Shown piece by piece: positions 40,070-48,645 of a stretch of DNA of 64,000 bases. The position numbers and the translations under genes were made by a program. The notes under the pieces were generated by a model. That model did no database searches, was not told where the DNA came from, and saw nothing but the letters and a program-made list of their open reading frames with translations. Origin of the DNA: JABWBD01 sp040768665 (lineage in GTDB: Bacteria > Planctomycetota > Planctomycetia > Pirellulales > Thermoguttaceae); contig JAXGMN010000008.1 of assembly GCA_040768665.1 (NCBI GenBank), forward strand, positions 248,001 through 312,000. Reading direction: 5' to 3'. Position 1 is the stretch's first letter. Every line of letters starts with the position of its first letter.

Positions 40070-41512
40070 TCAGAGGCTTGTCTTGATGTCTAGCTGTTGA
40101 TGACGCGGGTGTGCGGCGCCGCGGAGAGGCGCAACGTGCCACTGCGTCTCCATTTGGTAGCGCCGCGCGACACGCAATATCGTCCCTTCGTCGAAGGGTC
40201 TTCCCACCAGTTGCATTCCGATCGGCAGACCTTCCGAAGACAACCCGCAGGGGACCGAAACAGCCGGGTGCCCGGTGACATTGAAGGGCAACGTCAGCCC
40301 CAGGCAGGCACGGAGCATGCTTGCGTCGCCGCCCGGCAGCGCGACGCTCCGCTGGCCGAAACGCGCGGCGACCGTGGGAGCGGTCGGCGTCAGGAGGCAA
40401 TCGACCGTACGAAATACGTCCGCCCAGGCCTTTCGCACAAGGCGGCGGACCCGCTGGGCTTGAAGGTAATCGGTTGCAGACAGGAAGAGCCCTGCTTCAA
40501 GCAGCAGGCGGACGGCCGGGTCGTACCGGTCCGCGTGTTCGGCCAACAGCGGCCGGTGAAAGGCGGCGGCTTCCGAGAAAATGACGGCCCGGTGCACGCC
40601 CAAAACTTCGTCCAGGTAAGGAAGCTGAACGTCGACCGGGCGGGCTCCGCGAGCCGCCAGCACCCCCGCGGCATCCTCGACGGCACGGGCGACCTGGGGG
40701 TCGAGATCATCGAAGAAGCCGGCCCTCGGCAGACCGATGGTCAGGCCGTCGAGCGGCTTCTCGAGGTCGGCGCCGGCGCTGGGAGCCAATTGCCTGGCGG
40801 TCGTCGGGTCGGCACGGTCCCGGCCTGCGAGCACTTTGAGAACTAAGGCGGCATCGTCGGCCGTCCTCGTGATGGGACCGAGATGGTCCATGCTCCACGC
40901 AAGCGGGACTGCTCCCGCGCGGCTCACGCGGCCGTACGTCGGTTTGAGCCCGATCAGACCGCAAAAGGCGGCCGGCAGCCGGATCGAACCGCCGGTGTCC
41001 GATCCGATCGCCAAGGGGCAAATCCCCAGCGCGACGGCCAGGGCGGAGCCGCTGCTTGAGCCGCCCGAAATCCGCTCGGGATTCCAGGGATTTGGACAGT
41101 TGCCGTACGCGGCATTCTCCCCGGTGAATCCGAACGCGAACTCGTGCATGTTGGCCTTGCCGAGAATGATCGCCCCGGCCGACACGAGCTTGCGGACCGC
41201 GGTGGCGTTGTTCCTCGCCACCTGATTCTCAAAAACTCGCGAACCGCAGGTGGTCCGCACGCCCAGCACGTCGATCAGGTCCTTGACGGCGACCGGCACA
41301 CCGGCCAGCGGCAGCGTCTTGCCCGCGGCGAGCCACTGCTCGACCCGGCGGGCCTGGCGGCGGGCCAGTTCCGGCGTGAGTGTGATGAAGACATGCCATT
41401 GGGCCTGGAGGCGTTCGGCCTCGGCCAACGCGCGGTTGACGACGTCCGGGGCCGAAATCTTTCCGGTTTGGATCGCTTCGACGGTCTCAAGACAGGTGCC
41501 AGGAACGTCCAT
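40070..41512 (-). CDS. Amidase-signature family protein (GatA/AtzE-like)
   Basis: The 480-residue protein has the full amidase signature. K77 lies in VPVAVKDLID, the cis-Ser S152 in RISGGSSSGSALAVALG, and the nucleophile S176 in IGSDTGGSIRLP, followed by CGLIGLKPTYGRVSR. The C-terminal HPAVSVPCGLSSEGLPIGMQ is also typical. The ATG comes two bp after the TAG of a 63-residue GatC-like gene, so the pair is translationally coupled, as in AtzG-AtzE. A true GatA would be expected with GatB, which is absent here. A small-molecule amidase is therefore as likely as a tRNA amidotransferase subunit. The substrate is unknown. Confidence 0.85.
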   Translation of the reverse strand: MDVPGTCLETVEAIQTGKISAPDVVNRALAEAERLQAQWHVFITLTPELARRQARRVEQWLAAGKTLPLAGVPVAVKDLIDVLGVRTTCGSRVFENQVARNNATAVRKLVSAGAIILGKANMHEFAFGFTGENAAYGNCPNPWNPERISGGSSSGSALAVALGICPLAIGSDTGGSIRLPAAFCGLIGLKPTYGRVSRAGAVPLAWSMDHLGPITRTADDAALVLKVLAGRDRADPTTARQLAPSAGADLEKPLDGLTIGLPRAGFFDDLDPQVARAVEDAAGVLAARGARPVDVQLPYLDEVLGVHRAVIFSEAAAFHRPLLAEHADRYDPAVRLLLEAGLFLSATDYLQAQRVRRLVRKAWADVFRTVDCLLTPTAPTVAARFGQRSVALPGGDASMLRACLGLTLPFNVTGHPAVSVPCGLSSEGLPIGMQLVGRPFDEGTILRVARRYQMETQWHVAPLRGAAHPRHQQLDIKTSL

Positions 41513-41514
41513 CG

Positions 41515-41706
41515 CTACGGCCTCGCCTCGTAGAGCACGGCCGGCTCGACGTCGGATACGTCCGTTTGCCGCATGGGTCGCATTTCCTCGGCCAGGGTGT
41601 TGAGAACCTGGAACAACGCCTGAGCGTCGTCTGCGCTCAGCGATCTGCCAAGGATCTCAGGGGCCCTTTGCATCAAGGCTTCCAAAGTTACTTGTGGTGT
41701 GGACAT
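41515..41706 (-). CDS. Small GatC/AtzG-like subunit
   Basis: The 63-residue protein starts at ATG 41706 (MSTPQVTLEALMQRAPEILG). It continues with SADDAQALFQVLNTLAEEMR and ends TDVSDVEPAVLYEARP. The helical body and the 'DVSDVEP' tail are those of GatC and of the AtzG (DUF4089-like) partners of amidases. It wraps around the amidase in known complexes. The stop is separated from the amidase ATG by two bases. It is too short for full GatC (about 95 residues), which favours the AtzG type. Confidence 0.7.
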   Translation of the reverse strand: MSTPQVTLEALMQRAPEILGRSLSADDAQALFQVLNTLAEEMRPMRQTDVSDVEPAVLYEARP

Positions 41707-41725
41707 CGACCAAGATTCACCCTTA

Positions 41726-43177
41726 CTACAGACGAAAGTGGTAGCAGCCGGTGGTCGCGGCGCCGTCGGAGGAACCTGCGAAAACATGAAGCCTGCGGCC
41801 GGTCCGTTCGGCGTATCGGCGGGCGATGCGGTGGACTTCCTCGCCGGCCTCTGCGCGCCCGAGGATGGCAACCGTTCCGCCGCTGCCGCCACCGGTGATC
41901 TTTGCCCCGAAGAGCCCCGATGCCGGTCCGCTGGTCCGGACGAGATCGACCAGCAGGTCGGTGCCGTCCGAGCCAAGCCCGCAGGCGCTATAGCTCTCGT
42001 GCGACTCGACCATCAGCCGCCCCAGCGCTGCGAGCGATTCGTTGTCAGCCGGACCGCCGAGCAATTCGCGGTATTTGTTCACGCGGGCGTGCTCGTACAC
42101 GGCGTGCGCCGTGGGCTGGAACACCGCATAGGTCCGCTCGGGCATCACGCGCGTCACGGGATCCGTCGTGCCGTGGTACTGCTCAAGGAACCGGCGGCCC
42201 TCGAGGGTCGTCGGCAGGTGCGGTGCAAATTGCCGTTCAAAGATCGGCGGGGCGATATTGGCAAGGTACCCTTTCCAGCGACCGTCCTCGACGGTAACGA
42301 CCTGCCGGGCATCCGCCGGATACGTCTTCAAGCCTGCGCGCTCGGCAATGATCCGGTACCCCATGAACGCGCCGACGCGGACCGAGGTGTAGTCGGCCCC
42401 GGAAACCGCATGGCGAATGCCGGAGTCGATGCCCCAAAACGCGATGCCGGGGGGAATCGCAACGTGGCCGAGAAGGTCGGCGGGCTGGCAGAGAAGGGCC
42501 AGCAGTTGTCCCTCGCGTCCGCAGGCGGCGGTGATCTGGTCCATGACGCCGCACGGGGCGCCGACAACAAGGTTCTCCACTTTCTGGCACAGAATCGCCA
42601 TCTCCACCGGATCGAGCGCGAGGCCGACAAGCTCGGCGATCGCCGCCATCGAGGCGACCTCGAGAGCCGCCGAAGACGCGACCCCCTTGCCCTCGGGAAC
42701 CCGCGAGGCAACCGCGACCCGCAGTCCGCCGTCAAACTGCACGCCCTTTTCCTTCATCAGAACCAGAACGGCTCCCACGACGTAAGCCGCCCAGCGGTCC
42801 TCCGGACCACGTTGGAAATAGCTCCGGCAGAGGTCATATCTGCTTGCCTCGCCTGCCAGCATCTCCTTCACGGGCATCGCAAACGCGCGGGGCGGTGCGT
42901 CAGCATCCGGCGAGCAACTGACGATCCGCAACGTGCGGTCCTTCTCCTTCCGGACTGCCGCGAAGGTGGCCTCGGCGGTCGGCAGTTGCAGCACGAGCGA
43001 ACCCGAGTAGTCCGCGATGCCGCCCATCACGTCGAGCCGGCCCGGCGCCCGCGCGACGACGATCTCCTCGCCGGGCTCGAACCACCCTTGCAGCGAGTCG
43101 GCGACGGGCCCGGTTCCTTCGCGAAGCGAGGCGAGGAATTCTCGAAGATCGGGCGGCATCGGAACCGTGCTATCCAT
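41726..43177 (-). CDS. galK: GHMP-family sugar kinase, probably galactokinase
   Basis: The 483-residue protein starts at ATG 43177, which overlaps the TGA of galT by one base (TGATG). The GHMP substrate motif is ARAPGRLDVMGGIADYSGS (near residues 42-60). It differs from the classical PGRVNLIGEH and is closer to the plant L-arabinokinase branch. The ATP-binding loop is PEGKGVASSAALEVAS. The third motif is AKITGGGSGGTVAILG. The adjacent galT supports galactose as substrate, with L-arabinose or another sugar as an alternative. The protein is longer than typical GalK (about 390), which also fits the arabinokinase-like branch. Confidence 0.75.
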   Translation of the reverse strand: MDSTVPMPPDLREFLASLREGTGPVADSLQGWFEPGEEIVVARAPGRLDVMGGIADYSGSLVLQLPTAEATFAAVRKEKDRTLRIVSCSPDADAPPRAFAMPVKEMLAGEASRYDLCRSYFQRGPEDRWAAYVVGAVLVLMKEKGVQFDGGLRVAVASRVPEGKGVASSAALEVASMAAIAELVGLALDPVEMAILCQKVENLVVGAPCGVMDQITAACGREGQLLALLCQPADLLGHVAIPPGIAFWGIDSGIRHAVSGADYTSVRVGAFMGYRIIAERAGLKTYPADARQVVTVEDGRWKGYLANIAPPIFERQFAPHLPTTLEGRRFLEQYHGTTDPVTRVMPERTYAVFQPTAHAVYEHARVNKYRELLGGPADNESLAALGRLMVESHESYSACGLGSDGTDLLVDLVRTSGPASGLFGAKITGGGSGGTVAILGRAEAGEEVHRIARRYAERTGRRLHVFAGSSDGAATTGCYHFRL

Positions 43178-44217
43178 CAAGGGGACGACTCCCGCGCATG
43201 TTTGTAGTGCACTGGTGTGACCCGGCGAAGCTCAGCCGCTTTCTGTTCCGGAGACGTGTCGCTCAAGAAACTACCGCCGCCGATTTCCGGGCCGGCCAGG
43301 TATTTCAGCAGATCGGGCCGGCGAAGCGGCGGGTGCAGCTCGATATGAAAATGAAAGCCCGAGTAGTCGGACCCGTCGGTCGGCGCCTGGTGCAGCGCCA
43401 TGACGTAGGGCATCGACTGATTCCAGAGATTATCGAGCCGCACGAGCACCTCCTGAACCGCAGCGGCCAGGTCCCGCAACTCGTCGCCCGATAGCCCGGC
43501 GATGCTGAAGTGCGCCTGCATCGGCGCTACGTAGGTCTCGTACGCGTAGCGGGCGAAGTAGGGCACGAAGGCGATCGCCGAATCCTTTTCGCAGAGAATC
43601 CGGCGGCCGTCCTCTTTCTCGGCGCGGACGATCTCCTCGAACAGTACGCGGCCGGTCCGGGCCCAATGACGCCGGCAGACGTCCGCCTCGACCTGGATCG
43701 TTTTGAAGACGAAGTTCGTCGCGTAGATCTGACAGTGGGGATGCGGATTCGAAACGCCGACCACCTCTCCCTTGTTCTCGAAGATCAGCACATGATCGAC
43801 CTCGGGACGATCCCCAAGCTGTCGGTACTGCTCCTGCCATGCCTCGAGCAACCGCTCGATCTGGGCGGCCGGTAGTTCCGCGAGCGTCGTGTTGTGCAGG
43901 GGGCTGTAGCAGACGACTCGGGCCACGCCCGTGGCCGGCCGATTCCGCAAGATCCCGGACGGCGGCTCCAGAGGGTCGGGCGCGGACGGGCCGACACAAG
44001 GATGGTCGTTGTCGAAGACGAAGACGTCGCGGTAGTTGGGGTTTCGGACGCCGCTGATCCGCACGTTGCCTGGACAGAGCGGGCACTGCGGGTCGTAGTC
44101 CGGCACGGCGCGCGGGGCTGCCGGGACCGTCAGGCCGCTCCACGGCCGGTCCTGGCGATGCGCAGCGACGATCACCCATTCCTCGCGCAGCGGCTGCCAG
44201 CGTTGTTCCCAAGTCAT
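43177..44217 (-). CDS. galT: Galactose-1-phosphate uridylyltransferase (first of two in the window)
   Basis: I use the ATG giving MTWEQRWQPLREEWVIVAAH, for 346 residues; the longer frame is unsupported. Zn-site cysteines lie in CPLC (45-48). The catalytic HPH motif is NPHPHCQIYA, with nucleophile H161. The later FHFHIELHPPL supplies the other metal-proximal His residues of the HIT-like fold. The enzyme exchanges UMP between UDP-glucose and galactose-1-phosphate. galK follows with a TGATG overlap. A Leloir pathway is therefore at least partly encoded here; no epimerase gene is in the window. Confidence 0.88.
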   Translation of the reverse strand: MTWEQRWQPLREEWVIVAAHRQDRPWSGLTVPAAPRAVPDYDPQCPLCPGNVRISGVRNPNYRDVFVFDNDHPCVGPSAPDPLEPPSGILRNRPATGVARVVCYSPLHNTTLAELPAAQIERLLEAWQEQYRQLGDRPEVDHVLIFENKGEVVGVSNPHPHCQIYATNFVFKTIQVEADVCRRHWARTGRVLFEEIVRAEKEDGRRILCEKDSAIAFVPYFARYAYETYVAPMQAHFSIAGLSGDELRDLAAAVQEVLVRLDNLWNQSMPYVMALHQAPTDGSDYSGFHFHIELHPPLRRPDLLKYLAGPEIGGGSFLSDTSPEQKAAELRRVTPVHYKHARESSP

Positions 44218-44403
44218 CACGATTTCCCGACTGAACGTCGATCCAAGCAGTTTACGCCCGGCCGGCCTCGCTCGCAATCGAGACCGGCCGGGCCACTTCC
44301 GTGCGGCTAGCGGCAACACGACCGACGACCAGACGCACGTGGAGGCGAACGATCGGATCCACGTGACCATCGACGAACGGTTACAGGAGCATTACGATTG
44401 ATC

Positions 44404-44484
44404 GAGAAATAAGTGTCAGGAACCATTTGCCGGAAACCGGCCCTTCGGGTGCTTCGCACAAATGGTTCCTGACACTTTTTTCTC
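44404..44484. repeat. Perfect 19-bp inverted repeat with GTGTCAGGAACC core
   Basis: AAGTGTCAGGAACCATTTG (44411-44429) is complementary to 44459-44477. The stem extends outward as GAGAAAT and TTTTTCTC. A second small hairpin (GCCGGAAACCGGC) lies in the loop. The T-run on the plus-strand side could also give terminator activity. It lies in the roughly 350-bp gap between galT and the DnaJ-like gene, in which I see no other feature. Confidence 0.75.
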
Positions 44485-44567
44485 GAACGTTGCTTACCAC
44501 CAGGAGCGGCGCGGCCGGCCGGACAAGGACACCCGCCATATCCGCGCTGCAAAGTCTCCTCGGATCC

Positions 44568-46109
44568 TCAGAAGCCGGACGATCGCAGGGCGGATCCGAA
44601 GCTTGCGGAGGTCCTGGCCGCGTTGTCGGCCGAGCGCTGCTGGATCCTCGAGGTCATGCGGTCCCTCTTCTGTGCGGACAGCTTGGCGGCAAGCTCTTGC
44701 CTTTCGCTTTCCACCTGGTCACGGTACCACTGCCGAAGCCTCTGCTTGGTCGTCATCTCTTGCTCATCGATTGCCTTTTCCAGCAATGCAAGCTGGGAAA
44801 TCGCTTCGTGTCCGGCGTCGATCGGCTTCAGTCCGGTGTCGTCGTGAAGGTAGGCGCGAACAATGGAGCCCGCTTCATACTCCGCCACGAGCCAGGGGGC
44901 CGATTGCCGGTACAGGCACGCCAGGCCGTGCTTCTGCCCTCGACTGTATCGGGCATACAGTAGTGGGCTCCATCCTTGGCTCCAGACCCGTAGCCCGCCC
45001 TCGCGCTGCCCGTGCTCGTAGAGAGCCAGAATCAATCGGCTGTCTCCAACGACGATCGCTTGACGGTGGAGAAGCCCGTCCGCGTCGAAATGGACCGAGG
45101 CAAGCACGCCTCGGCTTTCGAGGGTACACACGCGACGGGCTTCGGCGTCCGCGTAGCGGCTTGGATTGGCGTCGAGTTGCTCCTCCCAATCTGCCGGCTT
45201 GTCCATGAGATCGGCAGGGAGAGTCTCGCCCGAAGGCAAAACGATGGCCGTGTTCTGCCGGATTTGGTGCGGCAATGATCGCGGTTCCGGCTCTGCCGGG
45301 GGGGCGGTCGCCAAAGTCGGAGGCGGCATCGGTTGCCCGACGGGCATCCCCAACTCGCTTGTTACCGATTCCCTAAGCTCGGGCAGATCCCACGTCTTGG
45401 TCCCTTCTGTCGAATGGACTTCCGGCGGGCCCGCGGTGTGCTCGTCGGCGATTGGTGAGGAGACCTGCGAACTCAAATCGCTGCGGGAGTGCGAGTCTTG
45501 CGGGGCCACGTGCACGATCGGATCACTGGACGGGCTGCCTGAGAGATCGCTTGTTCCGATTTCTTCCTGCCGGCCATCCCGGCTTTCGGGGGTATGCCGG
45601 ACGAACGTAAGCCATGCGGCGGCAGGGATCGAGAGCAGAATCAGCAGCGCCACCGCAGCCTGCCAAACGCTGACGGTGACATACCGGGCCTTTCTCTGTC
45701 CAAGGGGCGGCGGGGTGGAGAGGCTGATCCCAGCGGCGATACTCGGAGCGCCCACCAGGACGTCGACGCCTTGTTGTCCTTCGGAAATGGTCTCCTCGGT
45801 GCGAAAAGAGGGGATCGGTGGGGGGCAGCAAAGACTCTGGGACAGACGCGCGTCGTAGGCCGCCTTCTTTTCCGGGTTGAGAAGGGTGACCCTCGCTGCC
45901 GCAATCTCGTTGAGGAGTCTCTGGGCCAAATCAACGAACTCGCCGTTCTGCATCGTCCGCAAATGGACCATCCGCTGATCGGCCGCGTACTCGACAACGG
46001 TGGAATCGTTTTCGAACGGCTCAATGGCGAGGAGTCGGTAGTAGTGGGGCGGCTGGTCTTTGGGCGGAATGCCCAGCCAGACGTGATACGGATCGAAGCT
46101 TTCGCTCAC
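44568..46109 (-). CDS. Planctomycete DnaJ-like-domain membrane protein
   Basis: The 513-residue protein starts MSESFDPYHVWLGIPPKDQP, then HYYRLLAIEPFENDSTVVEY. This is a J-domain-like module common in planctomycete signalling and hypothetical proteins (about residues 1-90, ending LLNPEKKAAYDARL). The HPD motif of true J-domains is absent, so it probably does not stimulate DnaK. A single membrane helix lies near residues 148-168 (VWQAAVALLILLSIPAAAWL). The outer part has a Ser/Pro-rich linker and then repeats resembling antitoxin-type MORN modules (GLRVWSQGWSPLLYARYSRG; GQKHGLACLYRQSAPWLVAE). A charged helix closes the protein. The function is unknown. Confidence 0.75.
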   Translation of the reverse strand: MSESFDPYHVWLGIPPKDQPPHYYRLLAIEPFENDSTVVEYAADQRMVHLRTMQNGEFVDLAQRLLNEIAAARVTLLNPEKKAAYDARLSQSLCCPPPIPSFRTEETISEGQQGVDVLVGAPSIAAGISLSTPPPLGQRKARYVTVSVWQAAVALLILLSIPAAAWLTFVRHTPESRDGRQEEIGTSDLSGSPSSDPIVHVAPQDSHSRSDLSSQVSSPIADEHTAGPPEVHSTEGTKTWDLPELRESVTSELGMPVGQPMPPPTLATAPPAEPEPRSLPHQIRQNTAIVLPSGETLPADLMDKPADWEEQLDANPSRYADAEARRVCTLESRGVLASVHFDADGLLHRQAIVVGDSRLILALYEHGQREGGLRVWSQGWSPLLYARYSRGQKHGLACLYRQSAPWLVAEYEAGSIVRAYLHDDTGLKPIDAGHEAISQLALLEKAIDEQEMTTKQRLRQWYRDQVESERQELAAKLSAQKRDRMTSRIQQRSADNAARTSASFGSALRSSGF

Positions 46110-46127
46110 CCCTCACCTCCTTACGAA

Positions 46128-46222
46128 GACTGCCGAAAAAGGGACAGCCACCGCAACATCTCCTGCCTGTCGTGAAGTCGGGCCACCACCGGTTGCAGAG
46201 CCAGTCCCTTTTCCAGCACTCT
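46128..46222. repeat. Stem-loop element, subtype CACCGCAACAT (copy 1)
   Basis: GACTGCCGAAAAAGGGACAG, then CCACCGCAACATCTCC and TGCCTGTCGT, CCACCGGTTGCAGAGCCAG and TCCCTTTTCCAGCA make a long imperfect hairpin. It starts 18 bp upstream of the DnaJ-like gene's start codon. The 53.2 and 58.8 kb copies share the same order of blocks. Confidence 0.7.
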
Positions 46223-46358
46223 CCTTACGTGTAGGTTCGCGCACTCCACCTGTTGTGTTTAACCGCCGTTTCCGACCAAGTCAATCCGGTCACCAGCGGG
46301 GTTGCCTTTGGCCGCCAACCCCTTGTCGCCCCGGGTGATGAAGGTATGGTGAGGTTTA

Positions 46359-46455
46359 GAGCCTCTCCCAGAACCGCACAAGGAGAGGGGGACAGGCACG
46401 ATTTGCTCCGAAGACTCCGCAAAATGAGCCAGTCCCCGATGGTTTTGGGATAGGC
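46359..46455. repeat. Stem-loop element, subtype ending GAGCCTATCCC (copy 2)
   Basis: It runs from GAGCCTCTCCCAGAAC to GTTTTGGGATAGGC with GGGGGACAGGCACG inside. The inner TTTGCTCCGAAGACTCCGCAAA hairpin is the same as in the 23.2 kb copy. It occupies part of the 490-bp gap before aguB; no gene was seen in the rest of that gap. Confidence 0.75.
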
Positions 46456-46599
46456 GCAGCAAATCGCGAGCCTTGACTGCCCAATCGCGGCCATCGGAAC
46501 CTCCGCAACTTGATGATACGCCCCCCGACCCTTTGAGCAATGCCCAGCGTAGTACACGGGCTATTTTGCATAAAGCTGCCCCCCCACGAACGCCCCACC

Positions 46600-47478
46600 A
46601 TGCCAAACTCGCCTAGCAAAGTGACCGTGGCCCTAGTCCAGCCTCGCGCGACCGAATCGAAACAGGCGAACGTCGACAAAGCGATCGCCCGGATCGCTGA
46701 AGCGGCTGCCGCCGGGGCGCAGATCGTCTGCTTGCCCGAGCTTTTCCACGGACGATATCCTTGCCAGACGGAAGACCATCGCCGGTTCGATGAAGCCGAA
46801 TCGATCCCCGGTCCCACGAGCGACGCTTTAGCCGAGACCGCACGGCGGCACGGGGTGGTTGTCGTCGGCTCGATTTTCGAACGACGTGATGCGGGACTCT
46901 ACCACAATACGGCGGTGATCTACGACACCGATGGCCGCGTCGTCGGACGCTACCGCAAGATGCATATCCCGGACGACCCGCTCTACTACGAGAAGTTCTA
47001 CTTCACGCCGGGCGATACGGGGTTTTGCAGCTTTCCGACGCAGCGCGGCCGGTTGGGTGTGTGCGTGTGTTGGGACCAGTGGTTTCCGGAAGCCGCCCGA
47101 CTCACCGCCATGACCGGAGCGCAGATCCTCTTCTATCCGACGGCCATCGGATGGCTCCCCGGGGAGAAGGAAGAATACGGTGCCAGTCAGCATTCCGCCT
47201 GGGAGACGATGATGCGGAGCCATGCCATCGCCAACGGTGTATTCGTGGCTGCCGCCAACCGGACCGGCCGCGAGGGAGAGCTGGAGTTTTGGGGCGCCTC
47301 GCTGCTCAGCGATCCGAATGGCAACGTCTTGGCCCGCGCCAGCCACGACCGCGAAGAGACCCTCCTCGTCGAGTGCGATCTGGACCGAATCGACGTGGTC
47401 CGGACCCACTGGCCGTTCCTTCGGGACCGACGGATTGACGCATACGGCGACCTGACCAAACGATACCTGACGGACTAA
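46600..47478 (+). CDS. aguB: N-carbamoylputrescine amidohydrolase (nitrilase family)
   Basis: The 292-residue protein uses the ATG opening MPNSPSKVTVALVQPRATES. The nitrilase triad is present: E47 in VCLPELFHGRYP, K120 in GRYRKMHIPDDP and C157 in LGVCVCWDQWFPEAARL. The blocks CQTED and YEKFYFTPGDTGF match AguB. The enzyme hydrolyses N-carbamoylputrescine to putrescine, CO2 and ammonia. One base separates it from the agmatine deiminase gene, which produces its substrate, so the assignment is well supported by context. Confidence 0.92.
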   Translation: MPNSPSKVTVALVQPRATESKQANVDKAIARIAEAAAAGAQIVCLPELFHGRYPCQTEDHRRFDEAESIPGPTSDALAETARRHGVVVVGSIFERRDAGLYHNTAVIYDTDGRVVGRYRKMHIPDDPLYYEKFYFTPGDTGFCSFPTQRGRLGVCVCWDQWFPEAARLTAMTGAQILFYPTAIGWLPGEKEEYGASQHSAWETMMRSHAIANGVFVAAANRTGREGELEFWGASLLSDPNGNVLARASHDREETLLVECDLDRIDVVRTHWPFLRDRRIDAYGDLTKRYLTD

Positions 47479-47479
47479 G

Positions 47480-48505
47480 ATGCTGGAAACGCCCGCACGA
47501 CTCGGCTACCGCCTGCCGGCCGAATGGGAGCCGCATGCCGCCACGTGGCTCTCCTGGCCGCGAAACCTGAACACCTGGCCCGGCAAGTTTGATCCGATCC
47601 CCGCCGTGTGGGAAGAAATGGCGCGGACGATCGCCGAGTGCGAACCGGTCCACATCCTCGCCGGCGGCGACGCCGTCTTGCGGCAGGCGGAGAGAATGGT
47701 CGGCGACGTGCCGAACATCACCATCCACGATATTCCGACCAACGACGTCTGGATCCGCGATCACGGCCCCACCTTTCTGACCAACCCGTCGCATGAACCG
47801 CCGGCGCTGGTCAACTGGATTTACAATGCCTGGGGCGGAAAGTATCCTCCGTTTGATCTGGACAACCGTGTCCCCGGGCAGATCGCCGAGCTCCAGCAGC
47901 GGAGGTGTTTCGAGCCGCAGATGGTTTTTGAAGGCGGCGCGGTGGACGCCAACGGACAGGGTACCCTCCTGGCTGCCGAGCAGTGCCTGCTCAACCCGAA
48001 TCGCAATCCCGAACTCACCCGAGACGACGTTGAATGGTATCTGACGGAATATCTCGGGACGTCGAAGGTCGTCTGGCTGCGTGCGGATATCGCCGGCGAC
48101 GATACGGACGGGCACGTCGACCAGGCCGCCCGCTTCGTGGGACCGCGAATTCTGGTCGCGTCAGTGGAGGAAGATGCAAACGACGCAAACTTCGATTCCC
48201 TCCAGGCCAACTACGTGAGGCTCCAGGAGATAACGGACCAGGCCGGACGGCGCTTGGATGTGGTGTCGTTGCCGATGCCTCGGCCGATCTACTACCAGGA
48301 ACACCGGCTGCCGGCCAGTTATGCCAACTTCTACATCGCCAACGGGCTGGTGATCGTCCCGCAGTACGGAGACCCGGCCGATCAAAGGGCGGTTCGTATC
48401 CTTGCCGAGTTGTTTCCGGATCGCGAAGTCCGCGGGCTCAATGCGGTCGATCTGGTGTGGGGGCTGGGGGCGTATCACTGTGCCACGCAGCAAGAACCAG
48501 CGTAA
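47480..48505 (+). CDS. aguA: Agmatine deiminase
   Basis: The 341-residue protein has the family's blocks: LPAEWEPHAATWLSWPRNLN, then IPTNDVWIRDHGPTFL, FEGGAVDANGQGTLL, GDDTDGHVDQAARFV and the C-terminal catalytic Cys in GAYHCATQQEP (C334). The fold is the five-bladed pentein propeller. It converts agmatine to N-carbamoylputrescine, and aguB one base upstream completes putrescine formation. No arginine decarboxylase gene is present in the window. Length is normal for the family (about 345). Confidence 0.93.
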   Translation: MLETPARLGYRLPAEWEPHAATWLSWPRNLNTWPGKFDPIPAVWEEMARTIAECEPVHILAGGDAVLRQAERMVGDVPNITIHDIPTNDVWIRDHGPTFLTNPSHEPPALVNWIYNAWGGKYPPFDLDNRVPGQIAELQQRRCFEPQMVFEGGAVDANGQGTLLAAEQCLLNPNRNPELTRDDVEWYLTEYLGTSKVVWLRADIAGDDTDGHVDQAARFVGPRILVASVEEDANDANFDSLQANYVRLQEITDQAGRRLDVVSLPMPRPIYYQEHRLPASYANFYIANGLVIVPQYGDPADQRAVRILAELFPDREVRGLNAVDLVWGLGAYHCATQQEPA

Positions 48506-48510
48506 GGGGC

Positions 48511-48612
48511 GGGGTGACGAAAAAGGGGGGTGAAAAAGGCAGGTACCGCAAGTCATAGGGGGTGAATGAGATACAAGGGCTTGCAGAGGTGAGTCCGCTC
48601 TTTCATCACCCC
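48511..48612. repeat. Degenerate stem-loop element between aguA and the DAHP synthase gene
   Basis: GGGGTGACGAAAAAG (48511-48525) and CTCTTTCATCACCCC (48598-48612) are complementary with two mismatches. The interior (GAAAAAGGCAGGTACCGCAA) is reminiscent of the CACCGCAACAT subtype, so it may be an eroded copy. Confidence 0.5.
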
Positions 48613-48645
48613 AGTGATCCACCGCGAGCGACAGGAAGGTTGGCC

